Notes: generated by a model not told the origin, from the letters alone. DNA of 64,000 nt from Leucobacter musarum subsp. musarum (GCF_001273845.1 NZ_JHBW01000065.1:248001-312000), one strand, 5' to 3'. Shown: positions 18,149 to 26,821, counted from the stretch's first letter. Translations and numbers: made by a program.

Positions 18149-19224
18149 CGCGGCCCCCGGGCCTCAGCGTGCGCTGGCAGCTGACGCTGAGCTATGTCGC
18201 GGTCGTCATGGTGACCGGCGGCCTGCTTCTCGCCATCGTTTACGTCTTTCTCCTGCGCTACGTGCCAGTGCAGGCGTACGTCGGGCCGGAGGGGTTAATT
18301 CCGGGGCGCACCGATCTGCTCCGCGCATTTCTTCCGCCGGCGGCGTGGATGCTCGCGGCGCTGCTGGCCGCGAGCACGCTCGGTGGCTGGCTGCTCGCCG
18401 GGCGCGTGCTGGCCCCGCTCACGCAGATCGCCCGAGCGACGCGTCAGGCCGCTGCCGGCTCGCTCGGGCACCGCATCGCGATGCCCGGCAGACAAGACGA
18501 GTTTCGGGAGCTCGCGGACAGTTTCGATGGCATGCTGGCCCAACTCGAATCCCAACTCGCCGAGCAGCAGCGCTTCGCGGCCAATGCGTCGCACGAGCTG
18601 CGCACCCCGCTCGCGATCACTCAGGCGCTGATCGACGTCGCCGCAGACGACCCTGCTGCCGACCGCTCCGCCATGCTGCGGCGGCTGCGCGAGGTGAACG
18701 CGCGTGCGATCCATCTCACCGAAGCGTTGCTTGTGCTCAGCCGCGCCGACCAGCGCGCATTCACCACTGAACCGGTCGATCTCTCATTACTTGCGGAGGA
18801 GGCCGCCGAGACGCTGCTGCCGATCGCCGAGCAGCGCGGGATCTCGCTTGAGGTGCGCGGAGACACAGCGATCACTCCGGGATCATCGGCACTGCTGCTG
18901 CAGCTCGTGACGAATCTCATGCAGAACGCGGTCGTGCACAACGCCTCGCATGATGGCTGGGTGACTGTGAGCACGGCGCGCGGTGTGGATGCAGTCGAGC
19001 TCACCGTCGAGAATCCGGGCGAGCGCATCACGGCAGAGGTGCTCGGCACCCTGGTGGAACCGTTCCAACGCGGGGCCTCGCGGGTGCGAGACGGTCGTGA
19101 CGGCCACGGACTGGGGCTCGCCATCGCGCGCAGCATTGTGAGGGCCCATCACGGAGAACTGCAGCTCTCCGCGCGAGACGCAGGTGGTTTGCTGGTGTGC
19201 GTATCGTTGCCGGTGACATCGTGA
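18145..19224 (+). CDS. Sensor histidine kinase (VanS-like position)
   Basis: A 359-residue membrane kinase. Two transmembrane helices (about 14-37 and 67-90) flank a short extracytoplasmic loop of about 30 residues, too small for a folded sensor domain. They are followed by HAMP (RVLAPLTQIARATRQAA), a DHp helix with phospho-accepting H150 in ASHELRTPLAI, and an ATPase domain with N-box LVTNLMQNAVVHN and G-box GRDGHGLGLAIARSIV. It overlaps the response regulator (ATGA) and the VanZ-like gene (GTGA). The short loop suggests sensing within the membrane, as in intramembrane-sensing envelope-stress kinases (inference). Confidence 0.92.
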   Translation: MTRPPGLSVRWQLTLSYVAVVMVTGGLLLAIVYVFLLRYVPVQAYVGPEGLIPGRTDLLRAFLPPAAWMLAALLAASTLGGWLLAGRVLAPLTQIARATRQAAAGSLGHRIAMPGRQDEFRELADSFDGMLAQLESQLAEQQRFAANASHELRTPLAITQALIDVAADDPAADRSAMLRRLREVNARAIHLTEALLVLSRADQRAFTTEPVDLSLLAEEAAETLLPIAEQRGISLEVRGDTAITPGSSALLLQLVTNLMQNAVVHNASHDGWVTVSTARGVDAVELTVENPGERITAEVLGTLVEPFQRGASRVRDGRDGHGLGLAIARSIVRAHHGELQLSARDAGGLLVCVSLPVTS

Positions 19225-19841
19225 CTGCGACACTGACCCGGCCGCTGGCACACACCCCGCGTCACCCGCGGCGCCCATCACCGCGCACGCTCGTCGTCGT
19301 GCTGACCGGATATCTCGTGCTGCTGACCTGGGTGATCGTCTGGAAGCTTGAGCTCCCGCAGATCGGAGACGGGTCGCTGCGCACGATCAAGCTCGTGCCA
19401 TTCGTCGCAGGCGCCGGTCTGGGGAGGAACGCGCCCCTCGAACTCGTGGCGAACATCGCGCTCTTCGTGCCGTTCGGGGTGCTGCTCGCGCTGCTGGAGC
19501 GCCCGCGCAGGAGCGGGATCGCGCTGCTCGCGTGCATGTTCGGCAGCGTGATGCTGGAAACTGCGCAATACGTATTCGCTGTGGGGCGGTCGGATCTCAC
19601 CGACGTGCTCATGAACACGCTCGGCGGCGCGATCGGGCTCGGGGTCGTCGCCGTTTCGCGAAAGCTCTGGCGTCGTCGCGGCGACCTGCTCGTGCTGCGC
19701 GCGACGATGGCCGGCTTTCTCGGCCTGCTCCTCGCCGTGGGTGTCGCGTTCACCGCGCCCGCGATGCCGGGCTCGGGAGACGGAGGAACGGTGTTCACCG
19801 AGCTCCCTGACGTGCACGTCGCGCTGGGCGACGCCTACTGA
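19221..19841 (+). CDS. VanZ-family membrane protein
   Basis: A 206-residue protein with about five hydrophobic segments matching the VanZ family: WKLELPQ, TIKLVPFV, NIALFVPFGVLLALL, SVMLETAQYVFAVGRSDLTDVLMNTLGGAIG. VanZ gives low-level teicoplanin resistance in Tn1546-type clusters, but the wider family is poorly understood. GTG 19221 is chosen because it overlaps the kinase stop (GTGA); GTG 19197 would add eight residues. The last seven bases overlap the convergent GntR gene. Its coupling to a two-component system and divergent VanY-like peptidase suggests a cell-envelope response unit. Confidence 0.85.
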   Translation: MTATLTRPLAHTPRHPRRPSPRTLVVVLTGYLVLLTWVIVWKLELPQIGDGSLRTIKLVPFVAGAGLGRNAPLELVANIALFVPFGVLLALLERPRRSGIALLACMFGSVMLETAQYVFAVGRSDLTDVLMNTLGGAIGLGVVAVSRKLWRRRGDLLVLRATMAGFLGLLLAVGVAFTAPAMPGSGDGGTVFTELPDVHVALGDAY

Positions 19842-20563
19842 TTCGAGAGGAAGCCGCGCAAGAGGGCCGACGAGCCCTCGATGTGTTCGAGCATGGCCTC
19901 GGCCGCCGACTCCGGTCTGCCCGCGAGTATTGCCGCGACCACGGCTTCATGCTGGGCATTTGAGTGCGCGAGGTTCGGTGCGAGCATCGGAATCTCTTCG
20001 AGCAGCGCGTTGACGCGAGTACGCAGGTTTGCGACCAGCGGCACGAGGCTCGTGGATCCTGACAGCTCCGCGATCAGCAAATGCAGGCGGGAGTCAAGGC
20101 GGCGGTGATCGGACTGCGCCGAGGCCGAGCAGTCTTCGAGCGCGCGTGTCAGCGATGCGCGTTCGTCAGCGGTCAGATCTCGTGCGGCGGCCTCGCGGGC
20201 CGCACCGACTTCGAGCACCCGCCGCAGCGTGGTGACGTCTTCCACCTCAGCGGGGCCGAACCCGCCCTGCAGGGCTCCGAGTGCCGATTCGCGCGGCAGT
20301 GAGTCGACGACGAAGGTGCCACCGTACCGGCCGCGCCGCGATACGACGTAGTCGGCCTCGGCGAGCGTGGCGAGCGCCTCGCGCACCGTGTCTCGACTGA
20401 CCTTGAGCATCGCCGCGAGGTCGCGCTCGGCGGGGAGCCGCTCACCTGGCCCGATCAGCCCGAGCCGAATGGACTGGAGCAGGCGCTGCATGGTCTCTTC
20501 GTACGCGTTCGTCGGTCGCACCGCGCGCACGAGCAGCTCGATACCGTCGCCGGTCGCGGTCAT
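19835..20563 (-). CDS. GntR-family regulator, FadR/FCD type
   Basis: A 242-residue repressor-type regulator. The N-terminal winged helix shows GPGERLPAERDLAAMLKVSRDTVREALATLAEADYV, and the C-terminal all-helical FCD ligand domain contains metal-binding-type residues (RLDSRLHLLIAE, NAQHEAVVAAI). ATG 20563 follows a good GGAGG site. A TACACT -10 lies near 20604-20609 on the minus strand, and a GTCAC-N5-GTGAC dyad (20581-20595) lies between it and the start, a candidate autoregulatory operator. It follows the SDR-ALDH-hydrolase-ligase operon in the same orientation and is its likely regulator (inference). Confidence 0.88.
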   Translation of the reverse strand: MTATGDGIELLVRAVRPTNAYEETMQRLLQSIRLGLIGPGERLPAERDLAAMLKVSRDTVREALATLAEADYVVSRRGRYGGTFVVDSLPRESALGALQGGFGPAEVEDVTTLRRVLEVGAAREAAARDLTADERASLTRALEDCSASAQSDHRRLDSRLHLLIAELSGSTSLVPLVANLRTRVNALLEEIPMLAPNLAHSNAQHEAVVAAILAGRPESAAEAMLEHIEGSSALLRGFLSNQ

Positions 20564-20580
20564 GGGTGCCTCCGATGCTC

Positions 20581-20595
20581 GTCACGCGGTGTGAC
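20581..20595. promoter_or_regulatory. Dyad GTCAC-N5-GTGAC in front of the GntR gene
   Basis: Five-base arms are exact reverse complements, between the putative -10 and the ribosome-binding site. Candidate autoregulatory operator; a related dyad with seven-base spacing occurs at 36695-36711. Confidence 0.4.
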
Positions 20596-20610
20596 TCTGC
20601 GAGTGTACGC

Positions 20611-20652
20611 GCGCTCGGCGCCGGGAGCTGGAGACCGCCCGGCGCCGAGCGC
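20611..20652 (-). terminator. Hairpin terminator after the SDR gene
   Basis: A perfect 15-bp inverted repeat (20611-20625 with 20638-20652) and a 12-base loop follow the SDR stop on the minus strand. There is no T-run. It separates the catabolic operon from the GntR gene, whose -10 begins just beyond it. Confidence 0.7.
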
Positions 20653-20661
20653 AAGAGCCCG

Positions 20662-21453
20662 TTAGAGCGGCGTGGTGTACGCGCTCGTCAGGCCGCCGTC
20701 GACGAGGAAGGTCGAGGCGGTGATGAACGAGGCGTCGTCGCTCGCGAGGAACGCGACGGATGCGGCGAGCTCCTCCGGGCGAGCGAAGCGGCCGACGGGC
20801 ACGTGCACCAGTCGGCGAGCGGCGCGCTCCGGGTCTTTCGCGAACAGCTCCTGCAGCAGCGGGGTGTTCACCGGACCCGGGCACAGCGCATTCACTCGGA
20901 TGCCCTGGCGAGCGAACTGCACGCCGAGTTCGCGGGTCATGGCGAGTACGCCGCCCTTCGACGCCGTGTATGAGATCTGCGAAGTGGCGGATCCCATCAC
21001 CGCGACGAACGAGGCCGTGTTGATGATGGAGCCGGATCCCTGCGCGGTCATGTGGCGCAGCGCCGCCCGCGAGCAGAGGTAGACGCTCTTCAGGTTCACG
21101 TCTTGCACTTTCTCCCAGGCCGGGAGCTCGGTGATCTCGATCGAGTCGTCGTCGTCAGGGGAGATGCCCGCATTGTTGAACGCGATGTCGACGCTGCCGT
21201 ACTCGCGAGCGGCGGTATCGAAGAGGTTGTTGACCTGAGCCTCGTCGGTGACGTTGACCTGCACGAAGAGGCCGTCGACCGCAGCCGCGGCGGCTTCGCC
21301 CGACTCCGGGTTCATGTCGCCGATCACGACGCGGGCGCCCTCGGCGCGGAAGCGCTTCGCGGTGGCGAGCCCGATGCCGCTCGCGCCACCGGTGATGACG
21401 GCGACCTTGCCGGCGAGTCGCTGGGTGAGATCGATGGGGGTGATGTCGCTCAT
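20662..21453 (-). CDS. Short-chain dehydrogenase/reductase (classical SDR)
   Basis: A 263-residue NAD(P)-dependent oxidoreductase. The cofactor site is TGGASGIGLATA near residue 20, with acidic GDMN after beta-strand 2 suggesting NAD preference. NNAG, the catalytic Ser in NTASF and YTASKGG supply the NAG and YxxxK motifs, and the C-terminus has the usual FITASTFLVDGG. It is last in the operon ligase, hydrolase, ALDH, SDR. In that setting it may oxidise the alcohol of a gamma-glutamylated amino alcohol to the aldehyde used by the adjacent ALDH (inference). It follows the ALDH gene by 42 bases with an AAAGGA ribosome-binding site. Confidence 0.9.
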   Translation of the reverse strand: MSDITPIDLTQRLAGKVAVITGGASGIGLATAKRFRAEGARVVIGDMNPESGEAAAAAVDGLFVQVNVTDEAQVNNLFDTAAREYGSVDIAFNNAGISPDDDDSIEITELPAWEKVQDVNLKSVYLCSRAALRHMTAQGSGSIINTASFVAVMGSATSQISYTASKGGVLAMTRELGVQFARQGIRVNALCPGPVNTPLLQELFAKDPERAARRLVHVPVGRFARPEELAASVAFLASDDASFITASTFLVDGGLTSAYTTPL

Positions 21454-21495
21454 GAGTAGTCCTTTGCAGTCAAGAAAGAAATGGGAAAACGGGGG

Positions 21496-22851
21496 TCACT
21501 CGCTGGCGAAGAACACGTTCTTCGTCTCGGTGAAGTGCTCGGCGGCGTCGGGCCCGAGCTCGCGTCCGAGCCCTGACTGCTTGAAGCCGCCGAACGGGGT
21601 CGTGTACCGCACCGACGAGTGCGAGTTGACGGAGAGATTGCCGCCCTCGACGCCGCGGGCGACGCGGATGCCGCGACCGAGGTCGTTGGTCCAGATCGAG
21701 CCGCTGAGGCCGAAATCCGTGTCGTTGGCAAGCTGCAGCGCATCGGCCTCATCCTCGAACGGGAGTACGGCGACGACCGGTCCGAAGACTTCCTCCGTGG
21801 CGATGCGCGAGCCGCGCTCCGGAGTGACGACGGTGGGAGCGAACCACGAACCGGGGCCGTCGGGGCAGGATCCCCGGAACGCGACCGGCACATCGTCCGT
21901 GAGGAACGCCGTGACGCTCTCCTTATGCGCTTGCGTCACCAGCGGGCCCACCTCGGTCGACTCGAGCGTCGGGTCGCCGACGACGACGCCCTGCACAGCC
22001 TGCTCGAACTGCTCCATGAATCGGTCGTAGACGCTGCGCTGCACCAGGAGCCGGCTGCGCGCGCAGCAATCCTGGCCCGCGTTGTCGAACACCGAGTACG
22101 GTGCGGTCGCTGCGGCGCGTTCGATGTCGGCGTCGGCGAACACGATGTTGGCGCTCTTGCCGCCGAGCTCGAGCGTGACGCGCTTCACCTGATCGGCGCA
22201 CCCCGACATGATGCGCTTGCCGACCTCGGTGGAGCCGGTGAACACGACCTTGCGGACCGTCGGATTCGTGACGAAGCGATCGCCGACCACGGAACCGCGG
22301 CCCGCCAGTACCTGGAAGAGCCCCTCGGGGAGCCCGGCTTCGAGGGCGAGCTCGCCCAGGCGAATGCTGGTGAGTGGGGTCCACTCCGCGGGCTTCAGCA
22401 CGACGGCGTTGCCGGCGGCGAGCGCGGGCGCAAACCCCCAGGAGGCAATGGTCATGGGAAAGTTCCACGGTGTGATGACGCCGACGACGCCGAGCGGCTC
22501 GTGGAACGTGACATCGATGCCGCCGGCAACCGGAATCTGCTGGCCGATGAGTCGCTCCGGGGTGCCCGAATAGTACTCGAGCACGTCGCGCACATGACCG
22601 GCCTCCCAGCGGGACTGTGTGATCGGATGCCCCGAATTGGTGGTCTCGAGCTGCGCCAGGTGTTCGATGTCGCCGTCGACCGCGTCGGCGAAGCGGCGCA
22701 GCACGCGCGCGCGGTCGGCCGGTGCGACCGCCGCCCAGTCGCGCTGGGCGCGGGCCGCCGACTCAATGGCGCGGTCGGTCTCAGCGGCGTCGAGGTGCGC
22801 GACCTCGGTGACGGCTTCGCCGGTGGCGGGGTTGATGACGGTGTAGCTCAC
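21496..22851 (-). CDS. NAD-dependent aldehyde dehydrogenase
   Basis: A 451-residue aldehyde dehydrogenase. It shows TPWNFPMTIASWGFAPALAAGN, KPAEWTPL for NAD binding, FTGSTEVGKRI, the catalytic Glu in VTLELGGKSANIV and a Cys pair in GQDCCARSR holding the nucleophile. EEVFGPVVAVLPFE and FGGFKQSGLGRELG close the fold. GTG 22851 is chosen: it follows GGAG and overlaps the hydrolase stop by four bases (GTGA), so the two are translationally coupled. Position in a gamma-glutamyl pathway suggests a gamma-glutamyl-aminoaldehyde substrate, comparable to PuuC (inference). Confidence 0.92.
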   Translation of the reverse strand: MSYTVINPATGEAVTEVAHLDAAETDRAIESAARAQRDWAAVAPADRARVLRRFADAVDGDIEHLAQLETTNSGHPITQSRWEAGHVRDVLEYYSGTPERLIGQQIPVAGGIDVTFHEPLGVVGVITPWNFPMTIASWGFAPALAAGNAVVLKPAEWTPLTSIRLGELALEAGLPEGLFQVLAGRGSVVGDRFVTNPTVRKVVFTGSTEVGKRIMSGCADQVKRVTLELGGKSANIVFADADIERAAATAPYSVFDNAGQDCCARSRLLVQRSVYDRFMEQFEQAVQGVVVGDPTLESTEVGPLVTQAHKESVTAFLTDDVPVAFRGSCPDGPGSWFAPTVVTPERGSRIATEEVFGPVVAVLPFEDEADALQLANDTDFGLSGSIWTNDLGRGIRVARGVEGGNLSVNSHSSVRYTTPFGGFKQSGLGRELGPDAAEHFTETKNVFFASE

Positions 22852-23666
22852 GGCTGCTCCTTCGATGCGGGCTCGATCGGGGACGACGGTGGGGTGGCGC
22901 GACGCGAGGCGCGGTAGGCGCTCGCCGCATCGACCAGACCCTGGAAGAGGCGGCGATCGGCGCGGTTCTCTTCGGGATGCCACTGCACGGCGACGCCGAA
23001 GGGCAGTGCGTCGAGCTCCACCGCTTCGATGATGCCGTCGGCGGTGCGGCTGGTCACGGTGAGGCCGTCGGCGACATCACCGAGCGCCTGGTGGTGATAG
23101 AGGTGGGCGCGTGCGCTGCGGTCGTCGCCGAGCACTTCGGCGATCCGCGATCCCGCGTCGACTTGGACATCGATCTCGGTGAAGACGCCCTGCCCCGCCT
23201 GGTAGCGGTCGTCACCGACCACGTCCGGGAGATGCTGAATCAGGGTGCCTCCGAGCTCGACGTTGATGACCTGTGCGCCGCGGCAGATGCCGAGCAGCGG
23301 CAGCTCGGCCTCGATCGCGGCGTCGAGCACCGCGGCTTCGAACGCGTCGCGGTCGGTGCGTGGGGCGCCGGTGCGCTCGTGCGCGGCGGCACCGTAGCGT
23401 GCAGGATCGACGTCGGCGCCCCCGGAGAGGATGAGTCCGTCGAGCGACGCGACGATGCCGCGCGCGATCTCGGGGGAGACCGGCTGCGGAGGCAGTACCA
23501 GCGCAATGCCGCCGACGTCAGTGACCGCGTCAAGGTACACCTGCGGCAGAAAGGACGCGCGCACATCCCACACCCCGGTCTGCGCCTGCTCCAGGTAGCT
23601 GGTGATGCCGATGACCGGCGCGGCGCCCGCAGCGCCGGTGCCGAGTTCAGAGTCGTTCGAAGCCAC
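22848..23666 (-). CDS. Gamma-glutamyl amide hydrolase (PuuD-like class-I amidotransferase)
   Basis: A 272-residue member of the peptidase C26/PuuD family, which hydrolyses a gamma-glutamyl amide to glutamate plus an amino acid. The catalytic triad is visible: Cys in LLGICRGAQVINVELGG and His/Glu in VAVQWHPEEN. Family landmarks VIGITSYLE, GLILSGGADVDPARYG and LYHHQALGDVADG are also present. GTG 23666 has GGGAG eight bases upstream and overlaps the ligase gene by 20 bases; upstream ATGs at 23696 and 23726 are less likely. It is the expected last step of gamma-glutamylated amine catabolism. Confidence 0.9.
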   Translation of the reverse strand: MASNDSELGTGAAGAAPVIGITSYLEQAQTGVWDVRASFLPQVYLDAVTDVGGIALVLPPQPVSPEIARGIVASLDGLILSGGADVDPARYGAAAHERTGAPRTDRDAFEAAVLDAAIEAELPLLGICRGAQVINVELGGTLIQHLPDVVGDDRYQAGQGVFTEIDVQVDAGSRIAEVLGDDRSARAHLYHHQALGDVADGLTVTSRTADGIIEAVELDALPFGVAVQWHPEENRADRRLFQGLVDAASAYRASRRATPPSSPIEPASKEQP

Positions 23667-25017
23667 GGACTCGCTCCCAATCGGTGACGGCGGCATCGTA
23701 GGCCTGGACCTCGACCCGCGCTGCATGCGTGTAATGATCGACCACGTCGTCGCCGAACACCTCGCGTGCGAGTGCCGACTGCTCGAAGAGATCGGCGGCC
23801 TCGCGCAGCGTGGTGGGCACGCGCTCCACGTCGCTCGAATATGCGTTGCCGCGCAGCGGTTCGCCGAGTTCGAGCTCTTGCTCGATGCCCGCGAGGCCCG
23901 AAGCGAGCATGCCGGCGACCGCGAGATATTGATTCACGTCGCCGCCGGGCACTCGGTTCTCGACGCGCATCGCCTGGCCGCGACCCACGACGCGCAAAGC
24001 GCACGTGCGATTGTCGTGGCCCCAGGCCACAGCGGTCGGGGCGAAGCTGCCGTCGACGTAGCGCTTGTACGAATTGATGTTCGGCGCGTACAGCAGCGTG
24101 AACTCCCGCAGGGCCGCTTGCTGGCCGGCGATGAAGTGGCGGAAGATCTTCGACATGCCGTCAGGGTCGGAGTCGTCGGCGAAGATCGGGTCGCCGGCGC
24201 TGTTGCGGAGGCTCGTGTGCACGTGGCAGCTGTTGCCCTCGCGCTCATTGAACTTTGCCATGAAGGTGATGCTCTTGCCGTGCGCTTCGGCGATCTCCTT
24301 CGACCCGCTCTTGTAGATCGAATGGTTGTCGCAGGTGGGCAGTGCGTGGGTGTAGCGGAACGCGATCTCCTGCTGGCCCAGGTTGCACTCGCCCTTCACG
24401 CCCTCGCAGTACATGCCGGCGGCGTCCATCGAGTTGCGGATGTCGCGCAGCAGCGGTTCGATGCGCGTCGACGCATGCAGGGCGTAGTCCGTGTTGTAAT
24501 CGCTCGCGGGAGTGAGGTCGCGATACCCGTTGCGCCAGGCGCTGCGGTAGTCGTCTTCGAAGACGAGGAACTCGAGTTCGGTACCGACGTAGGGAATGAA
24601 GTCGTGGGCTGCGAGGCGGTCGATCTGGCGCTTCAAGATCTGTCGCGGCGACACCGAAATGCCGGAGTGATCGCTCGCGAGCGTGAGATCGGCGATGACG
24701 AGGGCGGTGCCAGGGATCCAGGGCGTGCGCCGCAGGGTCGCGAGATCCGGCAGCATCGCCATGTCTCCGTACCCGCTCTCCCAGCTGGTGAGCGCGTAGC
24801 CGTCGACCGTGTTGAGCTCCACGTCGACCGCGAGCAGATAGTTGCAGCACTCGGCGCCGTGCGACATCACATCCTCGAGGAACAACCGCGCCGAGACGCG
24901 CTTGCCGACCAGTCGGCCCTGCATATCGGTGAAAGCGACGATCACCGTGTCGATCTCGCCCGAAGCCACCGCCTCGCGCAGTTCATCGGGGGTGAGATTG
25001 CCACTCGCGGGAATCAT
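23647..25017 (-). CDS. Glutamine-synthetase-like gamma-glutamyl-amine ligase
   Basis: A 456-residue glutamine-synthetase-fold enzyme of the PuuA/IpuC/GlnA4 type, expected to join glutamate to a primary amine with ATP. Key elements are TELEFLVFED, GECNLGQQEIAFRY (metal and glutamate binding), NSCHVHTSLRN, NSYKRYVDGSFAPT and RVENRVPGGDVN. The adenylylation-type Tyr loop of housekeeping GlnA is not evident, and N-terminal GEIDTVIVAFTDMQGRLVGKRV is typical of the amine-ligase group. It leads the operon ligase-hydrolase-ALDH-SDR and is divergent from an ethanolamine-permease-like gene, with GGAGA before the ATG. The absence of a PuuB-type amine oxidase argues against putrescine. Confidence 0.88.
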   Translation of the reverse strand: MIPASGNLTPDELREAVASGEIDTVIVAFTDMQGRLVGKRVSARLFLEDVMSHGAECCNYLLAVDVELNTVDGYALTSWESGYGDMAMLPDLATLRRTPWIPGTALVIADLTLASDHSGISVSPRQILKRQIDRLAAHDFIPYVGTELEFLVFEDDYRSAWRNGYRDLTPASDYNTDYALHASTRIEPLLRDIRNSMDAAGMYCEGVKGECNLGQQEIAFRYTHALPTCDNHSIYKSGSKEIAEAHGKSITFMAKFNEREGNSCHVHTSLRNSAGDPIFADDSDPDGMSKIFRHFIAGQQAALREFTLLYAPNINSYKRYVDGSFAPTAVAWGHDNRTCALRVVGRGQAMRVENRVPGGDVNQYLAVAGMLASGLAGIEQELELGEPLRGNAYSSDVERVPTTLREAADLFEQSALAREVFGDDVVDHYTHAARVEVQAYDAAVTDWERVRGFERL

Positions 25018-25071
25018 GTGCTCTCCTTCGGCTCGTCATCGAGTTGAGATTGCGACACCGACCCGCAATCA

Positions 25072-25088
25072 GACGTCGCGGCGACGTC
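25072..25088. promoter_or_regulatory. 17-bp perfect palindrome in the ligase/permease divergent region
   Basis: GACGTCGC and GCGACGTC are exact arms around a single central G, 55-71 bp upstream of the ligase start. A TTGAGC hexamer on the minus strand abuts it. Good candidate for a regulator-binding site. Confidence 0.5.
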
Positions 25089-25117
25089 GCTCAAAAGGTC
25101 GGATTGAAGACCATTAC

Positions 25118-25177
25118 ACCACACTGTGTTGGTGGTTCCGCAAGTACCAGAGTGATAAAGGTGGTGCGAAACGACCA
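25118..25177. promoter_or_regulatory. Cluster of TGGT/ACCA dyads upstream of the permease
   Basis: Three imperfect dyads use the same tetranucleotide arms: ACCA-N8-TGGT (25118-25133), TGGT-N9-ACCA (25133-25149) and TGGT-N8-ACCA (25162-25177). FadR-type GntR proteins often bind TGGT/ACCA-like sites, so these may be operators for the nearby GntR regulator. A weak TTGGTG/TGATAA promoter overlaps (25130-25158). Confidence 0.4.
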
Positions 25178-25234
25178 ATAGGTGGCTATCATCGCAGTGT
25201 TCGGTTCCATCACAGCGAAGTGAAAGAGGTCGAC

Positions 25235-26785
25235 ATGGCCAAGGACACCCTGAAAGTCTCAGGTGCCACCTACACCACTGCAGAATCCGGGTATTTCGAG
25301 AAGCGGCAGCTCAAGCGCGCCGCCGGCGTCTGGGGCCTCTGGGGCCTTGCCGTCGGCGCGGTGATCTCGGGCAACTTCTCGGGCTGGAACTTCGGCATCG
25401 AAGCCGCCGGGTTCGGCGGCATGCTCATCGCGTTCGCGATCCTCGTCGTCATGTATTACGGACTCGTCTTCTCGATCGGCGAGATGGCGGCCGCGATGCC
25501 GCACACGGGCGGCGCCTACTCGTTCGGCCGTGCGGCGATGGGGCCGTGGGGCGGTTTCGTCACCGGTCTCGCCGAAACCATCGAGTACGTCGCAACGACG
25601 GCGGTGATCGTCTACTTCTCGGCGGGGTACGCGAACGGCGTTACCGAGGGATTGATGGGCTTCAGCCTGCCGACCTGGTTGTGGTGGATCATTCTCTACG
25701 CCGCGTTCGTCGGCCTCAATACCGCGGGCGCCGCGATCTCCCTGAAGTTCGCCATTATCGTCTCCTTCATCTCGATCGGTGTGCTCGTGCTGTTCGCCGT
25801 CATGGCGTTCGCGAGCGGCGCGATCGACTGGGGCAGCCTGTTCGAGATCGAGCCCGACCCGGGTCAGAACGTCTTCCTGCCGCACGGCGTGCTGCCGATC
25901 CTCTTCGCCATGCCGTTCGCAATGTGGCTCTTCCTCGGCATTGAGGAACTGCCGCTCGCAGCTGAGGAGTCGCACAACCCCGTGCGCGACATTCCGCGAG
26001 CTGGCCTCTGGGCTCGCGGCACGCTGATCGTCACCGGCCTGCTCGTGCTGGTGCTGAATACCGGCGTGCTGGGCGCGTCCGCGACCGGAGTCGCCGGTGA
26101 GCCCCTGCTGGACGGATTCCGTGCGATTCTCGGCGACGACCTCGCCTGGGTTGCTGGCCTGCTCGCGCTCTTCGCGCTCTTCGGTCTGCTCGCGTCGCTG
26201 CAGGGCATCATGTTCGCCTACGGGCGCAACATGTACTCCCTGTCGCGCGCCGGGTACTACCCGAAGTGGCTGTCGCTCACCGGGAAGCGCCAGACCCCGT
26301 GGGTGGCACTGATCGCCGGCGCCGTCATCGGGCTCGTCGCGCTCATCGTCGTCGAACTCACGGGCGGCGACAGCGGCGTGGGTGGCGCGATCGTGCTGAA
26401 CATCGCCGTGTGGGGTGCCGTGCTCGCGTACTTCATGCAGATGCTGTCGTTCATCATTCTGCGACGCAAGTTCCCGAACGCGAAGCGCCCGTACGTCAGC
26501 CCGTGGGGCGTGTTCGGCGCAGCGGCCGCGGCCGTGATCTCAGCGCTCATCTTCGTGGGCTTCCTGCTCAACGAGACGTTCCGGCCCGCCATTGTCGCGA
26601 TCGTGATCGTGTACATCGTCGGTCTCATCATCTTCGGCTTGTACACGCGCCACCGTCTGATCCTCTCCCCGGAGGAGGAATATGCGGTCTCGGGAGGCCT
26701 GCACGGCGACCCGCAGACCGAAGGGTATGGCGGGGCGGTCGAGGAAGAGCTGCTCGCGCTCGACGGGCGCGACGAAGAACGCTGA
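25235..26785 (+). CDS. APC-family permease, ethanolamine-permease-like
   Basis: A 516-residue APC-superfamily transporter with about twelve hydrophobic segments. The start of the membrane domain (LWGLAVGAVISGNFSGWNFG, FSIGEMAAAMPHTGGAYSFGRAAMGPWGGF, LAETIEY) closely resembles ethanolamine permeases (TIGR00908 type) as I recall them. ATG 25235 follows AAAGAGG; the longer frame to 24842 runs antisense into the ligase gene and is rejected. Divergent transcription from the gamma-glutamyl-amine ligase suggests it imports that pathway's substrate. A 12-bp terminator hairpin follows. The substrate assignment is by similarity and context only. Confidence 0.88.
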   Translation: MAKDTLKVSGATYTTAESGYFEKRQLKRAAGVWGLWGLAVGAVISGNFSGWNFGIEAAGFGGMLIAFAILVVMYYGLVFSIGEMAAAMPHTGGAYSFGRAAMGPWGGFVTGLAETIEYVATTAVIVYFSAGYANGVTEGLMGFSLPTWLWWIILYAAFVGLNTAGAAISLKFAIIVSFISIGVLVLFAVMAFASGAIDWGSLFEIEPDPGQNVFLPHGVLPILFAMPFAMWLFLGIEELPLAAEESHNPVRDIPRAGLWARGTLIVTGLLVLVLNTGVLGASATGVAGEPLLDGFRAILGDDLAWVAGLLALFALFGLLASLQGIMFAYGRNMYSLSRAGYYPKWLSLTGKRQTPWVALIAGAVIGLVALIVVELTGGDSGVGGAIVLNIAVWGAVLAYFMQMLSFIILRRKFPNAKRPYVSPWGVFGAAAAAVISALIFVGFLLNETFRPAIVAIVIVYIVGLIIFGLYTRHRLILSPEEEYAVSGGLHGDPQTEGYGGAVEEELLALDGRDEER

Positions 26786-26789
26786 GTTT

Positions 26790-26821
26790 GCGGGTCGGGG
26801 CGCATGGCGGCCCCGACCCGC
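26790..26821 (+). terminator. Hairpin terminator after the permease gene
   Basis: A perfect 12-bp stem (26790-26801 with 26810-26821) and eight-base loop begins four bases after the permease stop. It insulates the permease from the riboswitch-controlled gcv operon. Confidence 0.75.

Noticed and set aside
24842-25234. Upstream extension of the permease frame
   Set aside because: It runs antisense through the ligase gene and the regulatory spacer. The permease domain and a ribosome-binding site begin at 25235.
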